Notes under the pieces: generated by a model
What the model was told of the DNA's origin: nothing
The model's input: only the letters and a program-made list of their open reading frames with translations
Databases searched by the model: none
Shown: in pieces, positions 1-11,122 of the stretch
How positions within the stretch are numbered: position 1 is the first letter of the stretch
Layout: each line of letters starts with the position of its first letter
Source: Parietichytrium sp. I65-24A
Lineage: Eukaryota; Sar; Bigyra; Thraustochytrida; Thraustochytriidae
Direction: 5' to 3'
DNA: 64,000 bases
NCBI GenBank assembly: GCA_012862575.1
Contig: BLSF01000050.1
Location: 248,001 to 312,000, forward strand
Made by a program: the position numbers and the translations under genes

Positions 1-1884
1 GAGAACAACACCGTACAGAGTGCGAATCAAGATCAACAGACAACAACAACACAAAACACGAAACAAAGAAATGTCAAACTCTGAGTGGGAATGGGTTCTC
101 ACGAATGTCCACCCGAAGGACTTGAAGGTGTCGCGAGCTTTCTGACGAGCACACACCTCGAAACTATTGACTGAGCTGTAACTCCGGCCATAGTGAGTTT
201 GTAAGATGGGTGCTCACATGTGCTCATCTTGCAAACATTTGCAAACTCACAAATTACTTTACATGTTAAGTTAACATGTCCCATCCATCATTCGAGCATA
301 CCCAATAAACCTTATGCCGGGGACGCAATTGGCGAAATTGCCGTGAACGTAGGAAGTCTGGCGATCGAGTCATTGTGAACTTGGAGTTGCGTAGCCGAAG
401 CGCTCCAACGCTGGGAGAGGTCTTGGGAGGTCGCGAAGTCTGGCACATGGTACTTTGTACTCTCCTTTGTGTAGTGCACATTCGCATTGATGAACGGTGG
501 TGGAGGACTCATACTGACTGTGAGTACCTGGTACTGATTTGAGACTTGCGCAACGCGAAGTGTTGATGTTTAACATCTTGTCAAAGGAGAGTTTTGTGAC
601 CTTGAAATTGCTTCTGTCTCGGAAAGGAGTAACTTCGCAGCTCGCTGTCAGCTTTGTCTCCTCTATCTTAATTTCACAAATTCGGACATGACAGAGGCAT
701 GTCGTGGCGGCTTTGCTGGCATGAACGTAACTGCGTGCTCAAGCTCCACCGAACTCAAGCCAACCTCAGCAGCACACAGACTGGCACAGGCGCAGTCTTG
801 TACCGGGTACTTTTTTCTAATTTGAACCGGCACGTCCTTGCCCCCATCCATCCCCATCCCCACGCTATGCGCACCTTCGAGACCATCTTCTCGGCACGCT
901 GGTGTGCACTTCCTGATACTTCCTGCCCCGTAGTCCCGCGTAGACAAGGGAGGGAGTAAGTTGCAGGACAAAGAAGGCGCTCCTTCGAGCGAAAGAAAAC
1001 CTTGACAGTAAATCACAGGTAGAAAAGAGGGCAGGAAATGCGAAAGAGCAAAGTAAAGAGTGTGAACTGCCCGATAAAATCTACTTTCAATCTCTGTTGA
1101 ACGAAGAGATTATGACGAAATCACCTGTTCTGATATTTCTAGGTGGAGTTACTATTACTAGCTAGCTAGTACCGTACCTTTCTCACTAAACTAATCGTTC
1201 GCTTGGAAGTACCAAGTTTTGCGCAACGCGGCAGATTTCAACAAAACGTCACCGAGGTATACTTGCATCACATTGCCTCAAGACAAGACAGGAAGGAAGA
1301 CAAGAAGACGAGGTCAAGTTACAATTTTTTGCCACTTCGACTTTCCCATCCGAAGCGCTTGGTGCAAGTCCTACTAACGAGTCTTACGAGCACACACCTC
1401 AAAAGTACCGACCCAGATAGCAGTACCGGTAAGTGTGAAAGTTAGTTCGTGTTACGCTCTGACCCTATCCTCTAACTAGTAGTTGGTTATTCTTACATGC
1501 CACGCTGCACAGGCCGTGAATAGTGAATGTATGAAAAGCAAAAAACTTGAAGTTGCATAGCCGGAGCCCTTCGACTCTGGTGATGTATTCGCGTCGACGA
1601 TCGCTTGGGTTGGTACAGCATAGACTGTGAATGCGAATAGCGTAATCTGTACGAGATGTTGCCACTCGCTCAGCGATGTGTCTCATTGTTCAGTCTCATG
1701 TCAAACGAGAATTTTGTGACCTTGAAATTGTTTCTGTTTCGTCTCGAAAAATGATTGCTGTTAGGTGTGTGAGAGTAAGTGAGTGAGAAATAAACAGCTT
1801 TGAATTAGGAGCAAAGTGAGAATCCTCTTGCGGAGATGGTCTTCTCTGAGATGAGAAGAGGCAGATAAATTCAGAATTCATTTT
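1..1884. other. Gene-free stretch upstream of subtilisin copy 1
   Basis: I see no convincing gene here. Frames are short, overlapping and without recognisable motifs. The stretch carries one instance (513-526) of a 14-base word, ACTGACTGTGAGTA, that recurs in two other intergenic regions (4,826 and 26,944). Further right it leads into the conserved upstream block of the subtilisin genes. Confidence 0.6.
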
Positions 1885-2121
1885 GTGCTCTCTTTCGGCG
1901 CAAGGTGAACTCGGCATTGGCACGAACTGACTGCGATCCTGTGACTCTGTGCAGACCCAAAACCACAACCCGCGCTCGAAACGAGTTGGCTGATACTTTG
2001 CCTCAGATTGCAACCAGCCGAGCTCACCGCCTGCGCAACAGCCTCTCCTAATTCTTCTGTCTACGCTTCGGTGTTCTGTGTTTTCGCGCCGTTCCTCTTC
2101 TGTTTTCCCTGCCTTCACAAC
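1885..2121 (+). promoter_or_regulatory. Conserved 5' block of subtilisin copy 1
   Basis: This roughly 237-bp block directly before the start codon is nearly the same in front of all three subtilisin copies (also 10,894-11,122 and 17,869-18,097). Copy 1 carries an 8-bp insertion relative to the others. It probably includes promoter and 5' leader. No TATA box is evident. The frame stays open for 38 codons upstream of the ATG, but that extension begins with TTG, so the first ATG (2,122) is taken as the start. Confidence 0.55.
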
Positions 2122-4770
2122 ATGAAGCTTCTCTACAGCGTCTCCGCTGCTGCAGGAGTGGCCGCCACGCTCGCTGCTGCGCCAAAGTATGATCAAGCCG
2201 TGTCCGAGCTGAACGGCTGCCATCTGTCCTTTGGTTCCTGCCTCTCGTACACGGAAGGTATCATCCCAAATGTCGCCAAGGAGATCTGCGTGGGTGACCC
2301 AAAGGTCCGAAATATGACCTACGTCCAGCTTTACAAGACTGGCGACGAGTTCGAGGCAGCTGCCGAGGCAAGCGAGGACACTGGTTTCCTTGCGCGCTTG
2401 AAGGACACCACCACCGTTGAGACCGCTCTCGCCGCAGGAGTGCCAGCAGGGTCTTTCCTCTTTTGCAAAGCTGGAACCTATGCAATAGTTGAACAATCTC
2501 TCGACGCTTCTCTTGTCGATTTCGAGATCAAGCGTACCACGGATCTCAAGCTGCATCCTACTGATCTTGCAGACGACGCAGAGCCCACTTCTTCATCTTA
2601 CCGTATCGCCCTCAACAGCGACTCTGTCGGCATGTCAGCATTGGTTGCCAATACCATGGCCCAGAGACACTCCGAGCGTCGTCGTCTTGGTGCGACCGAT
2701 TCTGCCCTGACTTTTGCGGTCTCGCGCGGAACTGTCTCCGCCTCCAAATACGTTGAGGTCACTGGCGCCAACCTGGACGACCTCAAATCCATCGCTGCAA
2801 TGCCTGAGGTGGCGTCAATCTCGAAGCGTGTGCCAGCCGAGGCTTACAACGCAGAAGCAGCTCTATTGCTCCAAGAGAACATTGCGCACCCAATCGTTAC
2901 GAATGACACTGTGTACCAAGGTCTCTTAGGCGACGATGTTCTGGACCGCGGAGTGTCTAGGTTCGCGAAAGCTGGCATCGACGGAACAGGCCAGATTGTT
3001 GGTGTTGGAGACACCGGGCTCGACATCGGAAGCTGCTACTTTGCCGACGAGAACGTGAACGAACTCGAAAACTACTTGGCGCGCATGAGTTCTACTAGAG
3101 GAACGGTTCATTCTTACCCAAACCATCGCAAGGTCATTCAATACGTTGCATACGCCGATGGTGGGGAAGGAGAGGTCGGCGGCCACGGAACCCATGTCTC
3201 CGGAAGTGTTGCAGGCAAGCTGGCGAACGAAGACACCAATGCCGTTCTCTGGAACACAAACGCAAATGGTGTGGACTACGAGGGTATGGCTCCAGGCGCA
3301 AAGATCGCATTCTTCGACATCGGCAGCCCAAATGCACGGTACCTCGACGTTCCGGATGACCTGACTGACGTGCTTGAGCCTTCGTACAACGTGGGGGCTC
3401 GCATTCACACCAATTCTTGGGGATCAACCTACTCCGCGTACTTCAAGGCGGGAGCAGGTGCTCTTGACGAGTTTACGTGGAAGAATCAGGACCTTTTGAT
3501 TCTGTTTGCTGCAGGAAATGATCAATTCGAGCTCACTCTCGGTGCACAGACACAGTCCAAGAACATCTTGACGGTCGGTGCGTCCATGAACACTGGGCGT
3601 TCGTTTTCTTCTATCTTTGCTGCTGCTGGAGATTCGACGGCGCACCCTGTGACCACACCTTCTTCGTGGCTTAATGCAAAAATCGGATATCCTCACGCAA
3701 CCGATGTTGACGACACCAAGCCAGAGCTGAGCGAGAGTCTAGCAACATTCAGCAGCCAAGGACCTGCGTTCGACATGCGCATCACTCCGGATGTGGTGGC
3801 TCCAGGGTTTTTCATCACAAGCGCTGTTAGTGGTGCTGGAACGACCGAGAGTGATTTCGAGACCTGTGAGGTATATGTCAAGTACGGAACGTCTATGGCG
3901 ACCCCTGTGACAGCAGGTCATGCTGCTTTGATCCGCCAGTACTTTGCAGATGGGTTTTACCCGTCTGGCGCGGCTGTGGAAGCTGACAAGTTCGAGCCTA
4001 TGGGGGCACTCGTGAAAGCTATGTTTATTGATGGAGCTGAGTATCTCACTGGATACCACAAGGGCACCGGTGTCGTAGAGCCAATTCCGCAAGGCTCTCC
4101 AAACTATGCGCAGGGATTCGGACGCGTTCACTTGGACAAGAACATGCCATTGTCAGGTGTTTCAGGCACCAAGGGCCTCTTCGTGGACGGAGACATGGCG
4201 AACATGCCTATGCTCACCCGCTCCAGCATGTCTAAAGTGTACAAAGTCACTGTACCTCCGGACAGCCAGTTCGATTTTCAGGCCACTCTCGCTTGGTTCG
4301 AGCCTTCTGCCTCCGAATACGCCGTGTCGGCAATCATCAACGACCTTGACATCAAGGTCGAGTCGCCAAGCGGAAAGGTGTACTACCCGAATGGCCAGTC
4401 CAGTGCTGACAAGGTGAACACTGTCGAGAAGGTTGTCGTGCCAAAGTCCGAGCTCGTTGAGGGCGGCGAGTACACTGTGACCGTCTCCGCAAGCAAGCTC
4501 AACTACGACAATCAGCCATTCGCAGTCGTCATCACCAAGGGCAGCGGGGGCTCGGTATCCGACACCACGACGCAGAACGTCAAGGCGAACACGGAGACCA
4601 CTGAGACTGCATCGAGCACCGGTGCAATTGTCGGAGGCATCGTGGGAGGCATTGTTCTCTCTGCCCTCGTTGTCGTGGGCGCATTTCGGAAATTCAGATC
4701 CTCCAAGGGGATGACTCCAAGCGAACCTGTGGACGCCGTCAAAGCCTTCGACCCCGAGTGCGACTTATAA
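2122..4770 (+). CDS. Subtilisin-like serine protease, type I membrane protein (copy 1)
   Basis: This 882-residue protein is a family S8 peptidase most like the KP-43/Dictyostelium Tag subgroup, and probably cleaves proteins at the cell surface or in the secretory pathway. It starts with a signal peptide (about residues 1-20, MKLLYSVSAAAGVAATLAAA). A propeptide-like region follows, to about residue 280. The catalytic residues are in canonical contexts: Asp297 (GDTGLD), His355 (GHGTHVSG), Ser591 (GTSMATP), with oxyanion Asn466 (AAGND). A C-terminal beta-sandwich-like domain spans about 700-803. A short Thr-rich linker leads to a Gly-rich transmembrane helix (about 834-857) and a 25-residue cytoplasmic tail. 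It lacks the long Thr/Ala/Pro stalk of copies 2 and 3. The first ATG is the only start that gives a signal peptide. Family assignment is strong; substrate unknown. Confidence 0.93.
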   Translation: MKLLYSVSAAAGVAATLAAAPKYDQAVSELNGCHLSFGSCLSYTEGIIPNVAKEICVGDPKVRNMTYVQLYKTGDEFEAAAEASEDTGFLARLKDTTTVETALAAGVPAGSFLFCKAGTYAIVEQSLDASLVDFEIKRTTDLKLHPTDLADDAEPTSSSYRIALNSDSVGMSALVANTMAQRHSERRRLGATDSALTFAVSRGTVSASKYVEVTGANLDDLKSIAAMPEVASISKRVPAEAYNAEAALLLQENIAHPIVTNDTVYQGLLGDDVLDRGVSRFAKAGIDGTGQIVGVGDTGLDIGSCYFADENVNELENYLARMSSTRGTVHSYPNHRKVIQYVAYADGGEGEVGGHGTHVSGSVAGKLANEDTNAVLWNTNANGVDYEGMAPGAKIAFFDIGSPNARYLDVPDDLTDVLEPSYNVGARIHTNSWGSTYSAYFKAGAGALDEFTWKNQDLLILFAAGNDQFELTLGAQTQSKNILTVGASMNTGRSFSSIFAAAGDSTAHPVTTPSSWLNAKIGYPHATDVDDTKPELSESLATFSSQGPAFDMRITPDVVAPGFFITSAVSGAGTTESDFETCEVYVKYGTSMATPVTAGHAALIRQYFADGFYPSGAAVEADKFEPMGALVKAMFIDGAEYLTGYHKGTGVVEPIPQGSPNYAQGFGRVHLDKNMPLSGVSGTKGLFVDGDMANMPMLTRSSMSKVYKVTVPPDSQFDFQATLAWFEPSASEYAVSAIINDLDIKVESPSGKVYYPNGQSSADKVNTVEKVVVPKSELVEGGEYTVTVSASKLNYDNQPFAVVITKGSGGSVSDTTTQNVKANTETTETASSTGAIVGGIVGGIVLSALVVVGAFRKFRSSKGMTPSEPVDAVKAFDPECDL

Positions 4771-7348
4771 TACCGTTGTTTTCTGTGTCAGGGAGACCAT
4801 GTCCCTCAATTGACGTGTCACGCGAACTGACTGTGAGTACCCCAAAAGCCCTACGCTCGAGCTCTCGTTGGAAACACATGTTCGAGTATGATGATCCCTT
4901 TGATCCATTGCATTTGCAGCCAATCCAACACTTCACTTTTTCCCACGATGCAGTGCTGACATCAGGCGATTGACCAGGCCTGATGCTGCTCTTTTAAAAC
5001 TATGTACCGAGTAAGCCTGACTCTGATGGGCGCCCTTGGCTAGCCAAGGTGAACTGCAAATGCTACGAGAATCTTTCCCGCAAGCAGTCGCGAGTTTTTC
5101 ATTCAACAAGACCGCCGAAAGCAGCTGCACTTGAGCTTGACTGCTGTCTGCGCGCTCATTGTCCTCTTGCGCGGAGGATCTGACCTGCCGACATGCATTT
5201 CTACCCATCTCGAGACTCGCAAGTGCCTCTTCTCCAACCCTTTTCGTTAGCTAGCATTATACCGCCTCTGCGCTGACGCCAACCCGTTCATGGCGCTCAT
5301 GGATGCTCATGGCACCATCGAAAATGAATGTGAGGGCAAGCTGGTGTGTACTACTTCTTGTCAATACTTGTCACTAACTTAGTTCCAGTAGATCTCGTGT
5401 GGCTCCCGTCTAAGCTTTTTGTGAACGCAATGCAATGTACTTTCTCTCGCTGTTTGATTGATTTTGATCAAGATTGTTTGTTTGTTTGTTTGATTTGATT
5501 GATGACCATGACTGGCCTGGCCTAAACTTTGAATGTGGCTGCTGTTGGCTCTGCAATCACGGTTGCGGATTTCGACGGGGTGGATTCCACGTTCACCCAG
5601 ATTCTCTCTCCACCGTCACAGTCAGCTCAGATCTCCGGGTCGCCAGACGCGATGCATGTCTTGACAGTGAGACAGCAAAAGCCTCTGCAGGGAAGGGAAT
5701 AGCTTTCCATTTCTTCATCTTCAGAGTTCAGAACACACACCTTGGGAAGATCGGGAGGCTTCCTTCCCAGCCGTCAATGCACACCGAAGCTGTGACCGCC
5801 CCCCTCACATCTTCGCGGCTTGTCGCTCTCTATGCGTGCCAGAAGTTGGCGAGCTTTGGCGAGCATCGGCGAACTCCAAGAAACGGCAAGTCCCAGTGGC
5901 GCACCACTGCACCCGAGACGTCTACATATCGCCCCAGATGCTCCAGAGACTCCAGATGCTCCAGAGGCTCCAGAGGCGACCGGCTGGCGCCACAAATTTT
6001 TGGCAAGATTTCCGTCCTTTTGGGGTGCTGTACACACCTGCTTGTCTTCCCTAGAGCCATTTCTGAGTCGCGCCAGCCAACGCGTTTCACGCAAAGTATG
6101 TTTTCCTGCCTTCCCTGCGCAGGCCAACTCCGTGCTTGGTGGCCGAGCAGAGGCTCCAAAGAGACGCGCTGCGGAGAGATTCCGTGCGGATTTGGGTGGC
6201 TCATGGACGACAAACAAACAAACAAACAAACTCGAGCGGCTCCAAATGTCTTCAAGTCTGGCTAGAGCTCTACTAGTAGCGATGTGACTTGTTGAGACTG
6301 CAATCAGTCAAACTAATCTTGATGATCTAAGCCCTTACACCCCCTTTCCCAACCTTACCTTGCGTTGCCACACCTGCCTAGGCTTGCCCGAATAGACGGG
6401 GAAGTTCACCCTCCACATGGACGCTTTTACTCAAAGTAAAGTGCAAATTGCGCGCTGGGACTGCAACATGAAACAATTACACCCACCATCAACAGTACCA
6501 GTATACCGTCTATACCGTCAATGAAAGTTGATGCTGACGCAATGAGCGAAAGAAAGTCATTCGACGGGGAAAAAAATGAAATGTTTGGAGACTTTCCGAG
6601 ACTTGGAGGAACAGTCCTTTGAACACGTCTTTTCGAGAAGTTTTTTGAATGATTTTGACCAAGTTTGAATTATTTGAGTTTCGAACTCGGGAGTGCTGAG
6701 TTTGACGGCGGAGGGGAGTTGACGGAGGTAAGGTGGATGTAAGCGCAAAGATCCATCAAGCTGCTTACGTCAATTCACGGCAAGTGTATATTTAGGAAAA
6801 AAAAAGTCAATCAATCATCTCATAGGCTCAAGAAATCTCACTTCCATGCCCAAGTTGCCCGTGAACCACGCAACTCGAGTGATTACAAGAGTTGGGAAAC
6901 CTTCTTATGCTTTCAGGTTGCAGCTCGCTCTGCTAGCTCTCCAACCGTTCCATGATTTGCTCACCTCACAAGCTCACCGGCTGTGCCAGAGGCGAATAAG
7001 TCCAGCGCTAAAGCACGATTGGAGCTCCTCTGTAAGATTGCTATTGCTTGATTGAAAACGAGAAAATGGGCAAAGGCATGAAAGATGAAATGCCGCGCAC
7101 ACTTTTTCACCTAGAGCTTTGTGTTTACTCACTGTCCAAGGAAAGACGCTTCTTCGCGCAGATCAAATTGCTGTGTAGTGCTCACCATTGCTCACCGCTC
7201 TCCTCAGACATTCCGTGCGGATTTGGTACTTTCTCCTGCTCCACCACCAACCATTGCGATTTCTCCTTCAGACTGTGAGCAACAGTGCCGGCTGGAATCG
7301 CATGGAAGTGTGAGAGAAGCTTAGGTGTACAGTCACTGAGATTGTTCG
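4771..7348. other. Gene-free stretch after subtilisin copy 1
   Basis: No supported gene. Open frames near 5,474-6,287 on both strands are low-complexity, lack motifs and overlap one another. Simple repeats include GTTT units near 5,476 and AAAC units near 6,213 in opposite orientation, and a run of degenerate CCAGAG/CTCCAGA units near 5,930-5,975. The 14-base word ACTGACTGTGAGTA occurs again at 4,826. Confidence 0.55.
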
Positions 7349-8075
7349 CCCCCCCCCCCCCCCGCCCCTCCTCCTCCCCACCCTCTCAGGCAGCAAAGTG
7401 TAGACTGACAGTACTGACAGTTCTGACAGTGTGTACAGAGAGCAAGCTTCAGTGGCAGGAGGGATCGATCGGAAGGTGAGGCCATGACAGGGGCACAGGG
7501 GGGCACAGAAGGGCACAGGATGATTGATTGACTTGTGATCACGGTGTAAAGTCACTCACGGTCAGCAGAGTACTGACTATCTATCAACCAGCCCTTCCTT
7601 TCTTCCTTCCTTCTTTTCTTCTTTCCTTCGATTTGTTTTTGTGTTTTGATGTTTGTTTATGGATGGCCGGCCCGCCAAGTTCTTTGCTGGCATGGAAGCG
7701 AGTGACTTGAAAATGCGGACTAGACAGACTAGACTGCAGCAATCCGAGAGTTCCACTCACACCGTCAATTCACTCTCATCCGTCTTGTCAGTCTCGTCGC
7801 ATTAAACCATATTACACCACTTGCCATGCCTGCCTGCTAGTCTGCTCGAACTCCGCGCGTGTCTAGCGTCATATCAGTGCCGATGCCTTGTCAGGCAGCC
7901 AAACAAGGCGACGAATCCCATGCCATGGCGTCCGTGGCGGGCGACATCGAGCGACTAAGTGAGTGGAGTCGGGTGCATGAGAGGAAAAGAGGAGGCAAGA
8001 GGCAAGAGGCCTACGCCTGATCGCGGCAAGCAAGTCTCGAAATAGGCCAGCCTAGCTAGAGAGCTACAGTCGCAT
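7349..8075 (+). repeat. First copy of a perfect 0.7-kb direct repeat
   Basis: It starts in a poly-C run and ends exactly at a 6-N gap. From 7,369 it matches 8,102-8,808 at a constant offset of 733 bases with no difference I could find. A perfect repeat bounded by a homopolymer and a gap suggests a scaffold mis-join rather than a biological duplication. It contains no supported gene. Confidence 0.85.
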
Positions 8076-8081
8076 NNNNNN
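8076..8081. other. Assembly gap (6 N)
   Basis: Six ambiguous bases separate the two copies of the 0.7-kb repeat and are followed directly by a run of about 20 C. The sequence here is not reliable. Confidence 0.98.
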
Positions 8082-8808
8082 CCCCCCCCCCCCCCCCCCC
8101 CTCCTCCTCCCCACCCTCTCAGGCAGCAAAGTGTAGACTGACAGTACTGACAGTTCTGACAGTGTGTACAGAGAGCAAGCTTCAGTGGCAGGAGGGATCG
8201 ATCGGAAGGTGAGGCCATGACAGGGGCACAGGGGGGCACAGAAGGGCACAGGATGATTGATTGACTTGTGATCACGGTGTAAAGTCACTCACGGTCAGCA
8301 GAGTACTGACTATCTATCAACCAGCCCTTCCTTTCTTCCTTCCTTCTTTTCTTCTTTCCTTCGATTTGTTTTTGTGTTTTGATGTTTGTTTATGGATGGC
8401 CGGCCCGCCAAGTTCTTTGCTGGCATGGAAGCGAGTGACTTGAAAATGCGGACTAGACAGACTAGACTGCAGCAATCCGAGAGTTCCACTCACACCGTCA
8501 ATTCACTCTCATCCGTCTTGTCAGTCTCGTCGCATTAAACCATATTACACCACTTGCCATGCCTGCCTGCTAGTCTGCTCGAACTCCGCGCGTGTCTAGC
8601 GTCATATCAGTGCCGATGCCTTGTCAGGCAGCCAAACAAGGCGACGAATCCCATGCCATGGCGTCCGTGGCGGGCGACATCGAGCGACTAAGTGAGTGGA
8701 GTCGGGTGCATGAGAGGAAAAGAGGAGGCAAGAGGCAAGAGGCCTACGCCTGATCGCGGCAAGCAAGTCTCGAAATAGGCCAGCCTAGCTAGAGAGCTAC
8801 AGTCGCAT
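8082..8808 (+). repeat. Second copy of the perfect 0.7-kb direct repeat
   Basis: It is base-for-base the same as 7,369-8,075 after the poly-C run. Unlike the first copy it continues into unique sequence at 8,809. Its last 190 bases also form the left edge of segmental duplication unit A. Confidence 0.85.
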
Positions 8809-10893
8809 CGCGCAGTGTGCGGATAGGCAGAAGGCAGAAGGCAAAAGCAAAGCAAAAATAGAAATTACTGTTAGAAAGAATGTACTGGAATGAACTTTAC
8901 CATCACTTTGCGGTCAGACTTAGCTGTTTGGTTGCTGAGTACTAGGACTGGGTGGATGCCGGGAATGTTGGAGGTTTGAGATTTTCCATGGGATGGTGGT
9001 TCACGGCAATGTGCTACGGCGCACTACATAAATTGTACGTCCCAAAAGGGTCGTCGAGCAACCGAGCAGGATTTGATCGAAGTATTTCTTAAGCAGAATG
9101 CACGGTAGTAGTTGCAATGTGCTCGAATTGAGCCTGATGGCTGATTGTGTTCGCGAAAGTATGAAAGTCAAGTGCTGGCTAGCTTGGGTGGATTGCCTGT
9201 TATCGCTGAAGTGTGCCGAGAAGACTCAAGGTTGCGATAAATGTAAACAAGCTTGAATGTATACAAACGAAGATAAGAGACAGACAGGCCATCTCTCGCG
9301 AGCACCACTGCAAACAGAGCACTTCTTGATCTTTTCCCTCGCGCGAGCAGAGTCAGGAGGCGATCGATAGAAAGCATGTGGAAGCATCGTATTAATTCCC
9401 AGCTGCTATAGTTGCAAAGTCACTTGGTGTCTAGTGAGCATACCGTCAAGTCTCGTTCACTGCCAATCTTACTGGCTACTTCAAAGGCACGGGCTTGCTA
9501 GATGCTGGTTTATCAAATGTGACGATCGCTCAACAGTGGAGCTGCCGTCAATGCCTACATTCAGTTCTTGTGTTTTGTGAACTTTGTGCTCACGAGTTGC
9601 GGCCCGCCGTCATTTAGAGAAAGTAGGAGATTATGTCTTGCTTTACGTGTTCACAAAGGAGCAGTGAGTTTCTTTTTTGTGCTCAAAAACTTTGCGACCT
9701 TTCCAAATTCATATGCTGACGGCCATCGTAGCGTCTTAGCTTTGACCCAATGGCTTCAACGCAACGTTGAAATGTCGAAAAAAGATTTGGATGAGGATTC
9801 TAGCTGTGGGTCCATCCGGCTGCTTCTGGCCGCTCGTGAGCGTTATCTTTATGTTCATGTGAGAAAACGTTTGCCGTGAATGAAGAAGAAGAAGAAGAAG
9901 AAGAATGTCATGATCGTTGCATTCGTTGCTTCCCATGCTTCTAATCTTGTGATCTGTAATTGAGCTCACACTCAGAAACTTTCCAGACTTTCCAGATTCA
10001 GAAATCATCGCCATCGAAGCGTCTTGTTTGTGCCCCAAAAGCTTGAAATATTAAGCATACAGACAAAAAAATGTGGCGAGTTTTTTGCAAGTGCATTTCA
10101 TCAACTATTCCACTGAGCTGCCACCTCTCGGAGTGCTCAGGATGGGTGGGAGACAAGAGAGTGTAAGTTCTAGTGCTTCCCCTCCCTTGAATTTCACCCC
10201 CAGCTAGACTACTAAATCACTGTAGTCTTTGCCGAGATCTCCACACAGTGTGAGATTGCATCGGGCAAGCTCATCATTCAGTAGCCTCTTCCACCAACCC
10301 GGCTTGATTGAATTACACCAAAAGAACGCGGGGTGCACACCAGCTTGCTTTAGAGATTGCTCGATGGAGTTTTGCTTTTTTGGCCTTAACTTCAACAACG
10401 CTTGCACAGCCGTAATCCATACTTTCCGACATGGTTGGCGGATATTGGCAGCCAGGTTGGCCAAGAGCGGAGATGAAATTTGTGCCCTCTGTCAGAGATG
10501 GCAGCGAAGCGAATGAGTCCTATTGCCAAGCAATTCGCGAGCCATGCATCTACTTTGATCGCATTGCAGTCGGCGTGATACTGACTTTACAGCACCAGGA
10601 AAGTATGGCTCGTGCAAGACCAGCTGTGTTTCATCAGAACAGAGGCACGTTCATTGTGCTTGGCGCTGGAACGTGTAGTCTCGACTTGGGCTCGAATGGA
10701 CACACTTCGTTACGAGTGCTTGCCAAAACTCTCAACATTTTTGTGACCCCCAATGACACAACGACTTGAGAATTTGTTCAGCTCGCTAGAGTGCTGTTGA
10801 CTTCCACACCGCACATAGATGTGCGACAACCTGGAGGTGATGCTCTTCTCCGAGAGGAGGCAAACAAATGCAAAGTGTCACCGAACACAATTC
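8809..10893. other. Gene-free part of duplication unit A
   Basis: No supported gene. Much of it aligns with 16,740-17,868 in unit B. The part specific to unit A (about 9,545-10,215) holds a GAA microsatellite near 9,880-9,905 and a 103-codon frame without motifs. Closely matching sequence at 10,460-10,790 and 17,440-17,765 is conserved between units but does not keep one common long frame, so it is more likely regulatory or neutral. Confidence 0.5.
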
Positions 10894-11122
10894 GTGCTCT
10901 CTTTTGGCGCAAGGTGGACTCGGCATTGGCACGAACTGACTGTGATTCTGTGCAGACCCAAAACCACAACCCGCGCTCGAAACGAGTTGGCTGATACTTT
11001 GCCTCAGATTGCAACCAGCCGAGCTCACCGCCTGCGCAACAGCCTCTCCTAATTCTTCTGTCTACGCTTCGGTGTTCTGTGTTTTCGCGCCGTTCCTCTT
11101 CTGTTTTCCCTGTCTTCGCAAC
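10894..11122 (+). promoter_or_regulatory. Conserved 5' block of subtilisin copy 2
   Basis: The same block as before copy 1 and copy 3, ending directly at the ATG. It differs from the copy 3 block by only a few substitutions. It likely holds promoter and leader; no individual site is identifiable. Confidence 0.55.

Noticed and set aside
1696-2556. Long open frame antisense to the start of each subtilisin copy (also 10,778-11,557 and 17,753-18,532)
   Set aside because: It is a mirror of the codon use of the sense gene. It is kept in all copies because the sense sequence is conserved, and it has no motif or signal of its own.
5474-6287. Overlapping frames of 140-263 codons on both strands
   Set aside because: Low-complexity, no motif, no homologue known to me, and all overlap; GTTT/AAAC tracts at the edges suggested an inverted-repeat element, but the matching is too short.
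9568-9879. 103-codon frame in the stretch specific to duplication unit A
   Set aside because: Absent from unit B, no recognisable domain, and it starts without good context.
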